Below are positions 9,539 to 18,512 of a DNA stretch of 64,000 bases, piece after piece. The DNA lies in contig JAJPIF010000026.1 of NCBI GenBank assembly GCA_021324885.1, forward strand, positions 1 through 64,000, in the 5' to 3' direction. The translations under genes were made by a program, and so were the position numbers. Source of the DNA: Pseudomonadota bacterium. GTDB lineage: Bacteria; Desulfobacterota; Binatia; Binatales; Binataceae. Below the pieces are notes generated by a model. The model searched no databases, was not told the DNA's origin, and was given only the letters and a program-made list of their open reading frames with translations. Position 1 is the first letter of the stretch. Each line of letters begins with the position of its first letter.

Positions 9539-10915
9539 CTACCGCAGAATGCGATCCAACCCGCCGGGCGAGGTCACCACCGCCGCGTCGGCGTAGTCGC
9601 CCGGGACCTGGTCGTTAGTTAAAGTTGGGCTCTCGATCGTCGCGGTGATATGCGTGTTCTGAAAATCGATCGCCATGACGGCGGAGATGGATGCGATCGC
9701 GATCAAGGTCGTCTGACCTTCATATGGGATCGGGGTCAGAATATCCCATACCAGCTTCCACAGCTTGCCGCTTTTATCGTAGCTCTCGAAGTACTCGGAT
9801 ACCCACGTCTGCGCGTCGATGTAAAAGATTCGATCGGAATAACAATAGGAGCCGAGGCTGGTCAGCCACGTGGCATCGACGACATACTGATCGCGCAGTT
9901 CCCATTTGGTAATGCTGCTTTTGGGCCAGCCAGGAAACGATCCCGGAGGCTGTACGTAGGAATCCCGGTTGAAGGCCTTGGCATAATCCGTCACCGGCAT
10001 AAGCAGTTTCTTCTCGCCAAGATAGGTGAATTTGAAGTTCGGCGGCATCCAGGAATTGTCATCCTCGACGAAGTCCGTGCCTAAAATGGGCGCGCAGCGC
10101 GCGGCGCTGGACAGCCGCAGCGAGCGTCGCAGCGAAGGCAAAAAGACATAGACCTCCTGCAGCCGCGTCGGGTCGTTGGGCTGCAGGGTGAGTTCGGTCG
10201 TATACTTCGACTGCTCGGGAATCAGTACCATGAAGCGGGTCGAGTAAAAGATGCCCTTGGCAAAAGGCAAATCGACCGGGAAACCGGGCTCGCTAAGATG
10301 CATCAACCGGTAGAAGGCATCCGCGCTCTCCAGATTGGTAACATTGCCGAAACGGTCGACCAGCCAGTTGTACGCGTAGAACAGAGAGATCCGGGGCCGA
10401 TAGTCCGCCCACAGATTGTACATCAGTTTCGCGCCTTCGTCGGGACCTGAAAGGTTCGGGAAGGGCAATCCAGCGACATAGCCACTCCAGGTCATCCCGC
10501 CGGTGGGCGTAGGTATGAGTTTGGCTTGTCCGCCGTATTTTTCCGTGTTTTCGACGAATTTTTTCGGCATCGGATAGGACACCGGCGCCGCTACTTCGAC
10601 GGTATAATCGGGCTGCGGTCCCACCTTCCACCCATACGCGCCCGAATAGGCGGCCTGCATCCAGATCGGCATGAATTGCCTGTATTGCCGCCAGTTCGCC
10701 AGTGTGATCTTAGTCCCCGGAGGGATAGTCGCCGCGGAGCTGGAATCCGCCAGGGCTTTGTAAATCGCTGTGTTGAAGTTTACCTGAGCCGCCGCTGTTC
10801 CCCCTGCCCACAGCAAGCCCCCCAGCGCCAAAGCAATTCCAAGCAATGCCCCGTGTGCTTTGCATGCTAGCTTGTCCTTGCGCGCGCTACCGAACCGAAC
10901 ATTCCAATTTCTCAT
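9539..10915 (-). CDS. DUF1329 protein, copy 1 (exported)
   Basis: Exported protein of 458 residues in the DUF1329 family (outer membrane lipoprotein-sorting-like fold), usually encoded with RND exporters and thought to be their periplasmic/outer-membrane partner. I chose ATG 10915, 56 codons inside the track ORF. It has GGAGGAG six to seven nt upstream and exposes a signal peptide (GALLGIALALGGLLWAGGTAAAQ). Hallmarks include PPGTKITLANWRQYRQFMP, PMPKKFVENTEKYGGQAKL, YVAGLPFPN and RRSLRLSSAARCAPILGTDFVEDD. It is followed by the RND gene and preceded by a paralogue. The substrate is unknown. Confidence 0.9.
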   Translation of the reverse strand: MRNWNVRFGSARKDKLACKAHGALLGIALALGGLLWAGGTAAAQVNFNTAIYKALADSSSAATIPPGTKITLANWRQYRQFMPIWMQAAYSGAYGWKVGPQPDYTVEVAAPVSYPMPKKFVENTEKYGGQAKLIPTPTGGMTWSGYVAGLPFPNLSGPDEGAKLMYNLWADYRPRISLFYAYNWLVDRFGNVTNLESADAFYRLMHLSEPGFPVDLPFAKGIFYSTRFMVLIPEQSKYTTELTLQPNDPTRLQEVYVFLPSLRRSLRLSSAARCAPILGTDFVEDDNSWMPPNFKFTYLGEKKLLMPVTDYAKAFNRDSYVQPPGSFPGWPKSSITKWELRDQYVVDATWLTSLGSYCYSDRIFYIDAQTWVSEYFESYDKSGKLWKLVWDILTPIPYEGQTTLIAIASISAVMAIDFQNTHITATIESPTLTNDQVPGDYADAAVVTSPGGLDRILR

Positions 10916-10989
10916 CGCACTCCTCCCCGAATTAAGTGGATATCGTTGACATGAGGTCTTAACCGATCCTCTGTTGCTTGAACCATGGC

Positions 10990-11160
10990 CAGCGCTGGCA
11001 CGTTGCAGGAAAAAGATCTTTTGCAACCTGCTCCCCGCACTCCAGTCTCTCCCGGAAGGAGAGAAGTAAAGGAAAGCAGCCATCTTTTATCCAGGATGCG
11101 TAACGCAGCATCTTGATAAAGGCGCAGCTCCTCCTTTTCTTTTGGCCCCCTGCGAGGTGT
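10990..11160. repeat. ~165-bp dispersed intergenic repeat, copy 1
   Basis: Contains the inverted repeat GTTGCAGGAAAAAGATCTTTTGCAAC, then AGTAAAGGAAAGCAGCCATCTTTTATCCAGGATGCG. It aligns over about 150 nt with 36597-36760 (AAAGGAAAAGCAGCCATCTTTTAACCAGAGTGCG) and partly with 34985-35025. It lies between the two DUF1329 genes. No ORF is shared between copies, so it is a non-coding repeat. Confidence 0.65.
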
Positions 11161-11295
11161 AGGGATCGCGACGAATCCGGGTATTCTGTCGCGACTCCTC
11201 CACCATCACAGCCAGAGCGAATTCCATCACCGCCGCCTGCACGGCAAAAGCAGGCAACCCTGTCGCCGTCATTATGAACGGTGCGCTTTACATGC

Positions 11296-12657
11296 TCACT
11301 GCATCACTTGCTCCATACCCGCCGGCGCGCCCCAACGGTTGAAGTCGTCATACTGCCCCGGGGCGTCCTGGTTGATTTGGCCGCCAGACTGGATATCGAA
11401 CGTGATGTGAGAGTTCTGCAGATCCCAATACGTGTATTCGCCATCGCCTGGGCCGCCCGCGCCGGTGGCGACGTCGCCGTTGGTTCCGGGCAAGGGCATC
11501 GGACGATAAATCGACGGGCCGGTCTTCCACAATTTGAGATTGGCGTCGTATAGATCCATCCAAATCGGCTGCCAGTTTTCCCGGTCTATAAAGGCCATGC
11601 GGGAGCCGTAGCAATAACCTTGCGCATGGGAGGGAATGCGGCGGATATCCAAAACCGCAACTTTGCGCAGCTCCCAGGCGCCGGCTACCGGCTTGGGGAA
11701 AAGCACGGGCCAATAATAGGAGGTTGGATGCCCATACCTGGCATTTTCATCGACGTAACCTGGTGTGGGGTGTGCCAGGATAAGCAGCTTTTTGTAGCCA
11801 ATCAGCTTCGCCTGAAAAATCGGCGGTTGCAGGTTCATCGACCGTTCATCGTCCTCCGTGTAATCGCTTCCTAACAGCGGAGAGCAGCGCGCTGCCGTGG
11901 AGGTTCGCAGCGAACGCCGCAAGGCCGGAACAAAGATGAAAGTTTCCGGCAGCTTGCCGGGGTTGTCGTAAAAGATCTGCAGGGCGTTGACGTACTTGGA
12001 CTGTTCAGGAGTCCAGATGATATTGTTTTGCGTGAGGAAGATGTCGCCGACGTTCGGAATGTCGACCGGCTTGCCCACATCGCTGAGGTGCTTCACCTTG
12101 AAATTAACTTCGCGGACCTCGTTGTTGGTGATGCTCAGGAAACGGTCCATCGTGAAGCCCAGCTTCGCGTAGGTAGTGATTAGGTAGGGTATGTAGGCGT
12201 AGTACTCGTTGTAGAGAATCTGCACGCCGGCCAGGTCACCACTGGGATTCGGGAAGGGTATGCCGGCTACATAGCCCCGGATCTTGTAGCCCCCATCTCC
12301 GGTCGGCACCAGTTTCACCTGCGAAGCGTACTTCTCAGTGTCTTCCTGAACCTTCTTGGGCAAGGGAATTGGAGCCCCGGCGCCGACGTCGATTTCAGCA
12401 TCAGCCGGCAGCTTCCAGAAAAACCGCCCCATCCACAACTGTTGGAGCCCAACCGGCATGAATCGCTTGTAGTTCTGCCAGTTCTGCATTGTTATTTTAG
12501 TGCCGGGAGGAATGGTATCGGGAGAATCCGCAGAAACCATATTTTCGTAAGCAGCGCCATCCCACGACACTACCGTTTGAGCGATTGCCGGCTCCCACAT
12601 AGCCAGAAGCACCCCCACAAGTATTCCGATTATCCAAAACTTTCCCCGAATAAGCAT
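11296..12657 (-). CDS. DUF1329 protein, copy 2 (exported)
   Basis: Second DUF1329 family protein, 453 residues, paralogous to the gene at 9539. I placed the start at ATG 12657, preceded by AAGGAG, giving a signal peptide (FWIIGILVGVLLAMWEPAIAQ). It shares PPGTKITMQNWQNYKRFMP, PLPKKVQEDTEKYASQVKL, GYVAGIPFPNPSGD and RRSLRTSTAARCSPLLGSDYTEDD with copy 1. The two are separated by about 380 nt that hold dispersed repeat copy 1. Likely exporter accessory function with the downstream RND protein. Two diverged copies may form a heteromer or serve different substrates. Confidence 0.9.
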   Translation of the reverse strand: MLIRGKFWIIGILVGVLLAMWEPAIAQTVVSWDGAAYENMVSADSPDTIPPGTKITMQNWQNYKRFMPVGLQQLWMGRFFWKLPADAEIDVGAGAPIPLPKKVQEDTEKYASQVKLVPTGDGGYKIRGYVAGIPFPNPSGDLAGVQILYNEYYAYIPYLITTYAKLGFTMDRFLSITNNEVREVNFKVKHLSDVGKPVDIPNVGDIFLTQNNIIWTPEQSKYVNALQIFYDNPGKLPETFIFVPALRRSLRTSTAARCSPLLGSDYTEDDERSMNLQPPIFQAKLIGYKKLLILAHPTPGYVDENARYGHPTSYYWPVLFPKPVAGAWELRKVAVLDIRRIPSHAQGYCYGSRMAFIDRENWQPIWMDLYDANLKLWKTGPSIYRPMPLPGTNGDVATGAGGPGDGEYTYWDLQNSHITFDIQSGGQINQDAPGQYDDFNRWGAPAGMEQVMQ

Positions 12658-13642
12658 AGCGTACTCCTTTTTGCCATTGCTGAATCTGCAGTGATGCAGC
12701 ATCCCCAGTTCGATTAAAAAATGGGCTTCCATTGACGTAAGCTGTGGCACTCTGACTGCCCGGTCGCGGGTGAGGGATATCCGACTCGCGAGTGTCGAGC
12801 GGCCGGGCGCCGGGACAGATTACTGCTATCCATCGCTCCTGCATCCCGGCCGCCTTCGGAGTTCCCGATGGTTTTAAGCGTTGACCCAGGCGAAGTGTTT
12901 TTGGCTGGGTCAGGAAAAGTAAGTTGTCATTAGATCTGTTCACACGAGCTTGGCTTGAGCCGCGTCCGCGCGGGCAGGCGAACCAAACCGCAGGGGCCGA
13001 AAAAGCGCTCTGATAAATGATGGTTCTCCTGAGGACCTCTCCAATGACCCGTCACAATCACTATACGTCGGCACTGTCTGCTCGACGTGCAGAAAAGCCC
13101 GGACCCAGGGCGGGCAGCTAGTGTCCGTCAGGTTCGGAGGAAACAAGCCTGCGCAGGATTCGCCCCGTCCAGAACGGGCCCAGCGGAACATAGGAACATT
13201 GCCGAATCGACGCAGCAGTTCGTGCACAGACGAAATCAATCGTAGGATCGGCGGCGCCGAGGCGGTCGGGGGGCTGAATATCGGTGGCGCGGGGCGGCGT
13301 TTCCAGCGCGATCCGCCGGGTCAGCCGGCTGTGGACAAGACCGAACCGTGACGCCGCATCAAAGCGGACCCCGCGCAAGGGGCGGGCTACCTGTGCCAAT
13401 GTCAGCAGTAGGAAGCACGTCAGAAAAGCCGACGTAACCAACCGATTAACGCGCCTGATCACGCTGAAAGCCCCTGTCGCGGGGCGTCCCTCAGCAGGAC
13501 GCTCGGCGCCAATGGGCATACCACAAAACCTGTACAGGAGCAACCCGCCTAAGAGGCAGCCGGCCTGGTTCGACCGAAGATCGTGCCAGCGTCTGATAAC
13601 TCTCCTACAAAATTGTCAAGCCTGTAACTCAGCATCGGCGAT
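12658..13642. other. 985-bp stretch without a convincing gene
   Basis: Track ORFs at 12940-13239 and 13118-13543 (minus) overlap each other, have no recognisable domain and no good ribosome site. The only structure I see is an inverted repeat TGACCCAG-N15-CTGGGTCA at 12882-12912, upstream of DUF1329 copy 2. It could be an operator or a terminator-like hairpin. Confidence 0.4.
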
Positions 13643-15031
13643 TCATGAGAGTGGGTGTGAGTCTTCGGAGGTCACGGTGAAATGCCAGTTGTATGAATGG
13701 CCGTTGACGGTCATCTCAACCGCGTAATTGCCCGGTTTCAGCGGTTTTCGCGGGACCACCACTACCGCACCTAAATCGCTTAGGATGTCGCGTCCGCGGG
13801 TCTGATCGGCGCCGACGGGATTTACGTAACTCTCGGCGTCAAAACCGCATGCTTCAAGGATCTGACTGGCCGAATCGCGGCGCAAGGAATAGGCCGACAG
13901 CCGAGCCGGTATCATTGCGCCGAGTTGGAAGGTGATGGGCAGGCCGGCGGGCACCGTGTAGCCGTCGCACGACGCCAGTGGATTAGGCCACTCGTCACCC
14001 AGCGCATTGATGTGGACAATCGCTCCCTCGGACGGAAAGCTTATCGGCCTGGGCGTGCGGGCCGGAACTAAAGCGGCTCGGCCCAGGCTGCTTAAGACGT
14101 CAAGTACGGCGGCGCATGCGCCCTTTTCGCAAAAGTCGCCGTAGCCGACCTGGCGCAGCTGTGGATTGAGGATTGCCATGCGATGCCACGTGCTGGCGAC
14201 CCATTCGTCAATCGCCCATCCCGGCGGCGGGTGTGAGCCGGGCAGCGGTCCCCACCATTGTTCGACATCTCCCGACCGTGCCGCACGCAGACCGGCAGGA
14301 CTGAACCACGGTTTACGGGGATCTTCGGTGTGTAACTCGGCGCCCAACATCTGCGCCTTGATCGGGGGGCCTTCGTTTTTGACCAGATAACGGGCGTGGG
14401 CGAGGGCGCCCGCGCTCAGGGCAGGATCCTCGCGCACCGGCGCTAATCCCGCCATCTGGCGGTAGTCGTTGAGCGTTTTCAGCCAGTTCGGTTCGTTCGC
14501 GGATCGCGTTGGCGGCTGTGCATTGGCGGCGTCTTCCGCAACAGCTTCAGGAATTCCTTTTTCGGGCGCGACCCTCCCCGGACCCAAGCTATTCCCGAGC
14601 CTGGGGTTGGATGCCTTGGCGGGTAGTGCCGGGAAAGAGCGGACGTAGGTGAGGTAGCGCGCCACACCGAAGCCTGTCAGCGTCAGGACAGCCAGGATTG
14701 CGGTAGTGCCCGCGATTCCCAGGCCGTGGCGGCGCGGTGAGTTCATCACGGCAAAGCGAACGTTGCCGAATGCAAGTTCATCGCCGGGACGCACCCGCGA
14801 CGTGCCCGAATTGCGCCGTCCGTTAACCCGTGTTCCGTTCTTCGAATCCAGGTCCCGTACCGTAAAGCGGCCCAACTTGCGTACGATCACCGCGTGGCGG
14901 CGTGAGACTGATTGATGTTCGATCACGACGTCATTGTCGGGAGCGCTGCCAATAGTGGTTTGCGATTTGACCAACGGGTAGGCGCGCAAGGTTTCAGAAG
15001 CCAGTGCGACCAGACGGATTCGAGCGGCCAT
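13643..15031 (-). CDS. FHA domain - TM - CAP/SCP domain fusion
   Basis: Membrane protein of 462 residues with an unusual order. An N-terminal FHA phosphothreonine-binding domain (TTIGSAPDNDVVIEHQSVSRRHAVI, DLDSKNGTRVNG) is followed by one transmembrane helix near 110-130 (AGTTAILAVLTLTGFGVARYL). Then comes an extracytoplasmic CAP (SCP/PR-1-like) domain (LNDYRQMAGLAPVREDPALSAGALAHARYL, WVASTWHRMAILNPQLRQVGYG) and a C-terminal beta-rich segment. FHA domains normally read Ser/Thr-kinase phosphorylation, so this could couple cytoplasmic phosphorylation to an envelope protein. No kinase lies nearby. It is divergent from the GT-C-like gene at 15145. Confidence 0.85.
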   Translation of the reverse strand: MAARIRLVALASETLRAYPLVKSQTTIGSAPDNDVVIEHQSVSRRHAVIVRKLGRFTVRDLDSKNGTRVNGRRNSGTSRVRPGDELAFGNVRFAVMNSPRRHGLGIAGTTAILAVLTLTGFGVARYLTYVRSFPALPAKASNPRLGNSLGPGRVAPEKGIPEAVAEDAANAQPPTRSANEPNWLKTLNDYRQMAGLAPVREDPALSAGALAHARYLVKNEGPPIKAQMLGAELHTEDPRKPWFSPAGLRAARSGDVEQWWGPLPGSHPPPGWAIDEWVASTWHRMAILNPQLRQVGYGDFCEKGACAAVLDVLSSLGRAALVPARTPRPISFPSEGAIVHINALGDEWPNPLASCDGYTVPAGLPITFQLGAMIPARLSAYSLRRDSASQILEACGFDAESYVNPVGADQTRGRDILSDLGAVVVVPRKPLKPGNYAVEMTVNGHSYNWHFTVTSEDSHPLS

Positions 15032-15144
15032 GAGGGCACCAAGTTAGCACAAGTACGGCTGGAATTCGCGAGGGCCGGTGAAGAATTGAAAATTCTCGCA
15101 GCGCTTGCCGCAGGCGCACGCATGGTGGATGCTGGCTGCCAGCT

Positions 15145-16680
15145 ATGAATGAGGTCGGAGCTGGGCGTGTTGCCGATGGCGAGAAGCCCGTCGTGGTGGC
15201 GCCAAAGCCGGTTTCAGAGCCTGAGTTCATAGCCTCGCCGCCGGCTTTAGTTCCAATCGTCCTGCTCCTGCTAGCGGTCGTTACGGTGGCGGGTGGCGGA
15301 GCGCTGGTCAGACATTTCGGGGGAACCACCTACCCAATCGCATATACCGCGGCGGTGTTGGCAATAGTGACGCTGCCGTTGCTGCTAATCGGCCGGTGGC
15401 GAGAGCGGAAGCAGGGAAGATCGCGCCTTTTACTGGTCTGTCCGCGACGGCGATGGACATTCTTCGCGGTTTTCGTCTTCTTTCTTGCACTTTATGGCGT
15501 AACCCGTTTCGGACCAACCCCGTTTTATGAGCCGTCGGTACAGGCCGTCGCCTTCCTCCATGGCCATTCATGGGTCGACGCGCCCGGGTATATGGAGCAG
15601 GTCGGACCAATCTGCAACAGCCGCCTGCCGATCGCCAAAGAAGCGCTGCCAGAATGCGACTTCACCCGCTTTGATGGTCACACCTTCCTGGTCCATCCGC
15701 CGCTCGCCGCGATCATGATGATGCCGTTTGTGGCGGCGCACGGACGCGTCGTGGACGGCGCGGATCGCTATCAGCCGTCGGTGTCTGTGCTGATGGGAGC
15801 CGTCGAGGTCGCGCTGGCCTGGCGGCTGCTGGCGCTTTTGGGATTATCAACGTCAGCCAGTCTGTGGCTAACCGCCTTTTTCGGGGTTGGCACTACCTTG
15901 TGGTACGAGGCCACGCTGGGCGCGAGCTGGGACTTCGTGCTGGTGACGTCGTTGCTGCCCACGTTGCTGGCTCTCAACGAGGTATTCGGCAAGGCGCGTC
16001 CGTGGGTGGTCGGGGTGTTTGCAGCGCTGGCGGCGCTGGCGCGAAATGACCTGGTGCTGGCGTGGCCCGCATACTGTTTGCTGCTGCTGGTGCGCGGCCG
16101 GCGCCTGCGCGAGCTGTTCGGCCTGCTGCCGGGTTTGGCGATGGCCGGGGTTGTTTATGGGGTCTTCAATTATACGCGCTACGGGACCTTTTTCGATCGG
16201 TCGCTGTGGCTGTGGTACCGCTGCTGCGACGGCAGCGGTTACTTCAATCCGGCTTTCCATCGCGCAATTCCCGGCCCGTTTTCAGTTCATTTTCTGCCCA
16301 CCAACATTTACACCCTGTTTTTTCTGGGATGGGGATTGAATTCCAGCTTTCCCTGGATTCGTCCCCTGGGCGCCGGACAGGCGCTGCTCCTGACCTCGCC
16401 GGCTTTCATTCTCACCTTGCGGCCCAGTCTCAAATCTTCGGTTACGCTGTTAATGTGGATGGCGTCGATACTCACGATGGCGGCGAGTCTGACCGTTTAT
16501 GCCAGCGGGTTTACACAATTCGGACCGCGTTATTACGTCCAGATCTTTCCCTTTTTGCTGATCCTGATCGCGCTTGGTGCGGGACGGCATCTTGACCAGA
16601 TGGCACGGATTCTGATCCTGCTCTCGGTTATCATCGTGGCCTTTGGCGTGTGGCAGATTCACACGATCGGATTCGGTTGA
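15145..16680 (+). CDS. Polytopic membrane protein, GT-C glycosyltransferase-like
   Basis: Integral membrane protein of 511 residues with about 10-11 hydrophobic segments and a long loop after the third (FYEPSVQAVAFLHGHSWVDAPGYMEQVGPICNSRLPIAK). Large extracytoplasmic loops with scattered acidic residues between hydrophobic helices are typical of GT-C family dolichyl/polyprenyl-phosphate-sugar transferases, but no diagnostic D-D motif can be assigned with certainty. The next gene starts within 10 nt of its stop, so the two probably form an operon making or modifying an envelope glycan. Confidence 0.6.
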   Translation: MNEVGAGRVADGEKPVVVAPKPVSEPEFIASPPALVPIVLLLLAVVTVAGGGALVRHFGGTTYPIAYTAAVLAIVTLPLLLIGRWRERKQGRSRLLLVCPRRRWTFFAVFVFFLALYGVTRFGPTPFYEPSVQAVAFLHGHSWVDAPGYMEQVGPICNSRLPIAKEALPECDFTRFDGHTFLVHPPLAAIMMMPFVAAHGRVVDGADRYQPSVSVLMGAVEVALAWRLLALLGLSTSASLWLTAFFGVGTTLWYEATLGASWDFVLVTSLLPTLLALNEVFGKARPWVVGVFAALAALARNDLVLAWPAYCLLLLVRGRRLRELFGLLPGLAMAGVVYGVFNYTRYGTFFDRSLWLWYRCCDGSGYFNPAFHRAIPGPFSVHFLPTNIYTLFFLGWGLNSSFPWIRPLGAGQALLLTSPAFILTLRPSLKSSVTLLMWMASILTMAASLTVYASGFTQFGPRYYVQIFPFLLILIALGAGRHLDQMARILILLSVIIVAFGVWQIHTIGFG

Positions 16681-16689
16681 TTATTGTCG

Positions 16690-18447
16690 ATGACCGGGCG
16701 TATCCGATCCAATTGGCTGGGCGAAGCGGCTTTGGCGGTCATCGCGATGGCCGCCTTCGCGATCGCCTTCAGCTTTCCGGTGCTGACCCATCTTGGCCGG
16801 ATTGGAGTGGTTTGGGACTGGCCGGAGTTCCTGATTCGCAATTGGGTGGCATTTCACTCGCTGCATGATTTGCATCAGATCCCGTTGTGGAACCCTTACG
16901 AATGCGGCGGGATGCCGTTGCTGGCGCATCCGTCCTCACAAATCGTCACGCCTTTGTTCGCGCTGCCGATGATCTTCGGTCCCTTTGTGGGACTGAATCT
17001 TCAAATTCCGATTCATCTCGCGATCGCGTGGAGCGGCGGCTATGTCCTGGGGCGTGTGCTTGGGATGGGTCTGATGGGACGGCTGACTTGCGCGTCGATT
17101 TTTCCTGCCAGCTCCTGGTTTTACCTTCATATCGGAGTGGGCCACCTGAATTTCCTGCCCACAGTCTATCTGCCCTGGGTGGCGGCATTGGTTCTGGCCG
17201 GCGCCCAAAGCTTCAGCCTCTTACCGTGGATCACGGCGGGACTGCTGCTGGCGATCATGTTCGGCGAGGGCGGCGTCTATCAGGTGACCCAGGCCGTCAT
17301 GTTGGCGTTGCTGATTGTCTGCTGGATGGCGATTGCGGGCCGGAGTTGGCGGCCGCTGTTGGGGATTGCAGTGATGTTCGTCTTCGCGGCGGGTTTCGGC
17401 GCAATCAAACTCCTGCCAAGCTGGCGTATGATGAGGCTGCATCCGCGGCCGGTCCAGGATATCGAGTCCAGCTCGATCACGATTCTTCTCCAGGGTCTGT
17501 TTACGCGACATCAGTTCTACGATCGCCAGCGCATCGAAGCCTGGGGGTTCTGGGAGCTCGGTGCGTATCTGGGCCCCGCTGGGGCGGCGCTGGCCTTGTT
17601 GGGATTGGCGGGTGCGCCGCGACGATGGTTTGCATGGTTTTTGGCGGCTTTAGTGTTCTTCGTTCTCGCTCTCGGTGGGGTGCGTCCCTGGTTTCCCTGG
17701 CCGCTGTTGCATCATCTGCCGATTTTTTCCTGGGAGCGGATGCCCGAAAGGTTTTTGATCCTGTTCATCCTGGCTGCCAGTGTGATGGCGGGGTTGGGCA
17801 GCGACTTCCTAGCACGGCTGTATAAACCATGGGGAGCGGCCGCGGCGCTCTTGCTTCTGCTTGCCGCAGTCGCCGACGCATGGATGGTCAGCCGTCCGAA
17901 CATGGACGCGCCCGTCGCCGGTCAGGTCGCGACGGTCGCCACGAGCCCTCAATTCGTGCAGGATTACGAAGACCCCTGGAGCATGATGAATCTGGCGCTG
18001 GCCAACCGCGGCGCCCTGCATTGCAACGAAGAACTGGATTTTCATGAAGCAGCCAATACGCGCGTGATCGCGGCTAATCAGCCCGGCTATCGTGGCGAAT
18101 ATTACTTGTCGGGTCCCGGCAGCCTGGATCAGGTTCGGTGGACGCCTGATGAGCTACGATATGACGTGGCCACGCGGGCCGCCAACGTGCTGGTCATCAA
18201 CCAGAACTATGACGCCAATTGGCGGCTGGTGCGCGGCCGCGGCGAGGTGATCTCCTATGGCGGACTTCTCGCCGTGCGCGTGCCATCCGGCACCCAGCGG
18301 GTTTGGCTGGACTATAAAAGCAACTGGTTTCGCCTCGGTGCCGCCATCAGCCTGTTGACCTGCATTGCAGCCGCGGCGGTTTGGCGGCGGGAACAGCGTA
18401 TAGTGCGTGGCTTGAAAAGCGCGGATTCCCTTGACAAGCTGCGTTAG
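16690..18447 (+). CDS. YfhO/GT-C-like polytopic membrane protein
   Basis: About 585 residues with about 12 hydrophobic segments and a C-terminal soluble domain (FVQDYEDPWSMMNLALANRGALHCNEELDF ... VLVINQNYDANWRLVRG). The first loop holds WDWPEFLIRNWVAFHSLHDLHQIPLWNPYECGGMPLLAHPSSQ, the pattern of YfhO-type and related GT-C proteins (IPLWNPYxxxGxP). The C-terminal NYDxxWR segment is also typical of YfhO-like proteins. ATG 16690 is preferred. TTG 16684 is the track start. It is almost contiguous with the preceding membrane protein gene, so a joint role in lipid-linked glycan assembly is likely. Confidence 0.65.
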   Translation: MTGRIRSNWLGEAALAVIAMAAFAIAFSFPVLTHLGRIGVVWDWPEFLIRNWVAFHSLHDLHQIPLWNPYECGGMPLLAHPSSQIVTPLFALPMIFGPFVGLNLQIPIHLAIAWSGGYVLGRVLGMGLMGRLTCASIFPASSWFYLHIGVGHLNFLPTVYLPWVAALVLAGAQSFSLLPWITAGLLLAIMFGEGGVYQVTQAVMLALLIVCWMAIAGRSWRPLLGIAVMFVFAAGFGAIKLLPSWRMMRLHPRPVQDIESSSITILLQGLFTRHQFYDRQRIEAWGFWELGAYLGPAGAALALLGLAGAPRRWFAWFLAALVFFVLALGGVRPWFPWPLLHHLPIFSWERMPERFLILFILAASVMAGLGSDFLARLYKPWGAAAALLLLLAAVADAWMVSRPNMDAPVAGQVATVATSPQFVQDYEDPWSMMNLALANRGALHCNEELDFHEAANTRVIAANQPGYRGEYYLSGPGSLDQVRWTPDELRYDVATRAANVLVINQNYDANWRLVRGRGEVISYGGLLAVRVPSGTQRVWLDYKSNWFRLGAAISLLTCIAAAAVWRREQRIVRGLKSADSLDKLR

Positions 18448-18512
18448 CGCCAAGGCGGCTGGTTACCCACGATCTTCCATGCGCCGCGCGGCGGCATTAA
18501 AGGGATCTGAAT

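Noticed and set aside
13118-13543. 141-residue minus ORF in the 12.7-13.6 kb gap
   Set aside because: Has one hydrophobic stretch but no family, poor start, and overlaps other ORFs. Not enough support.
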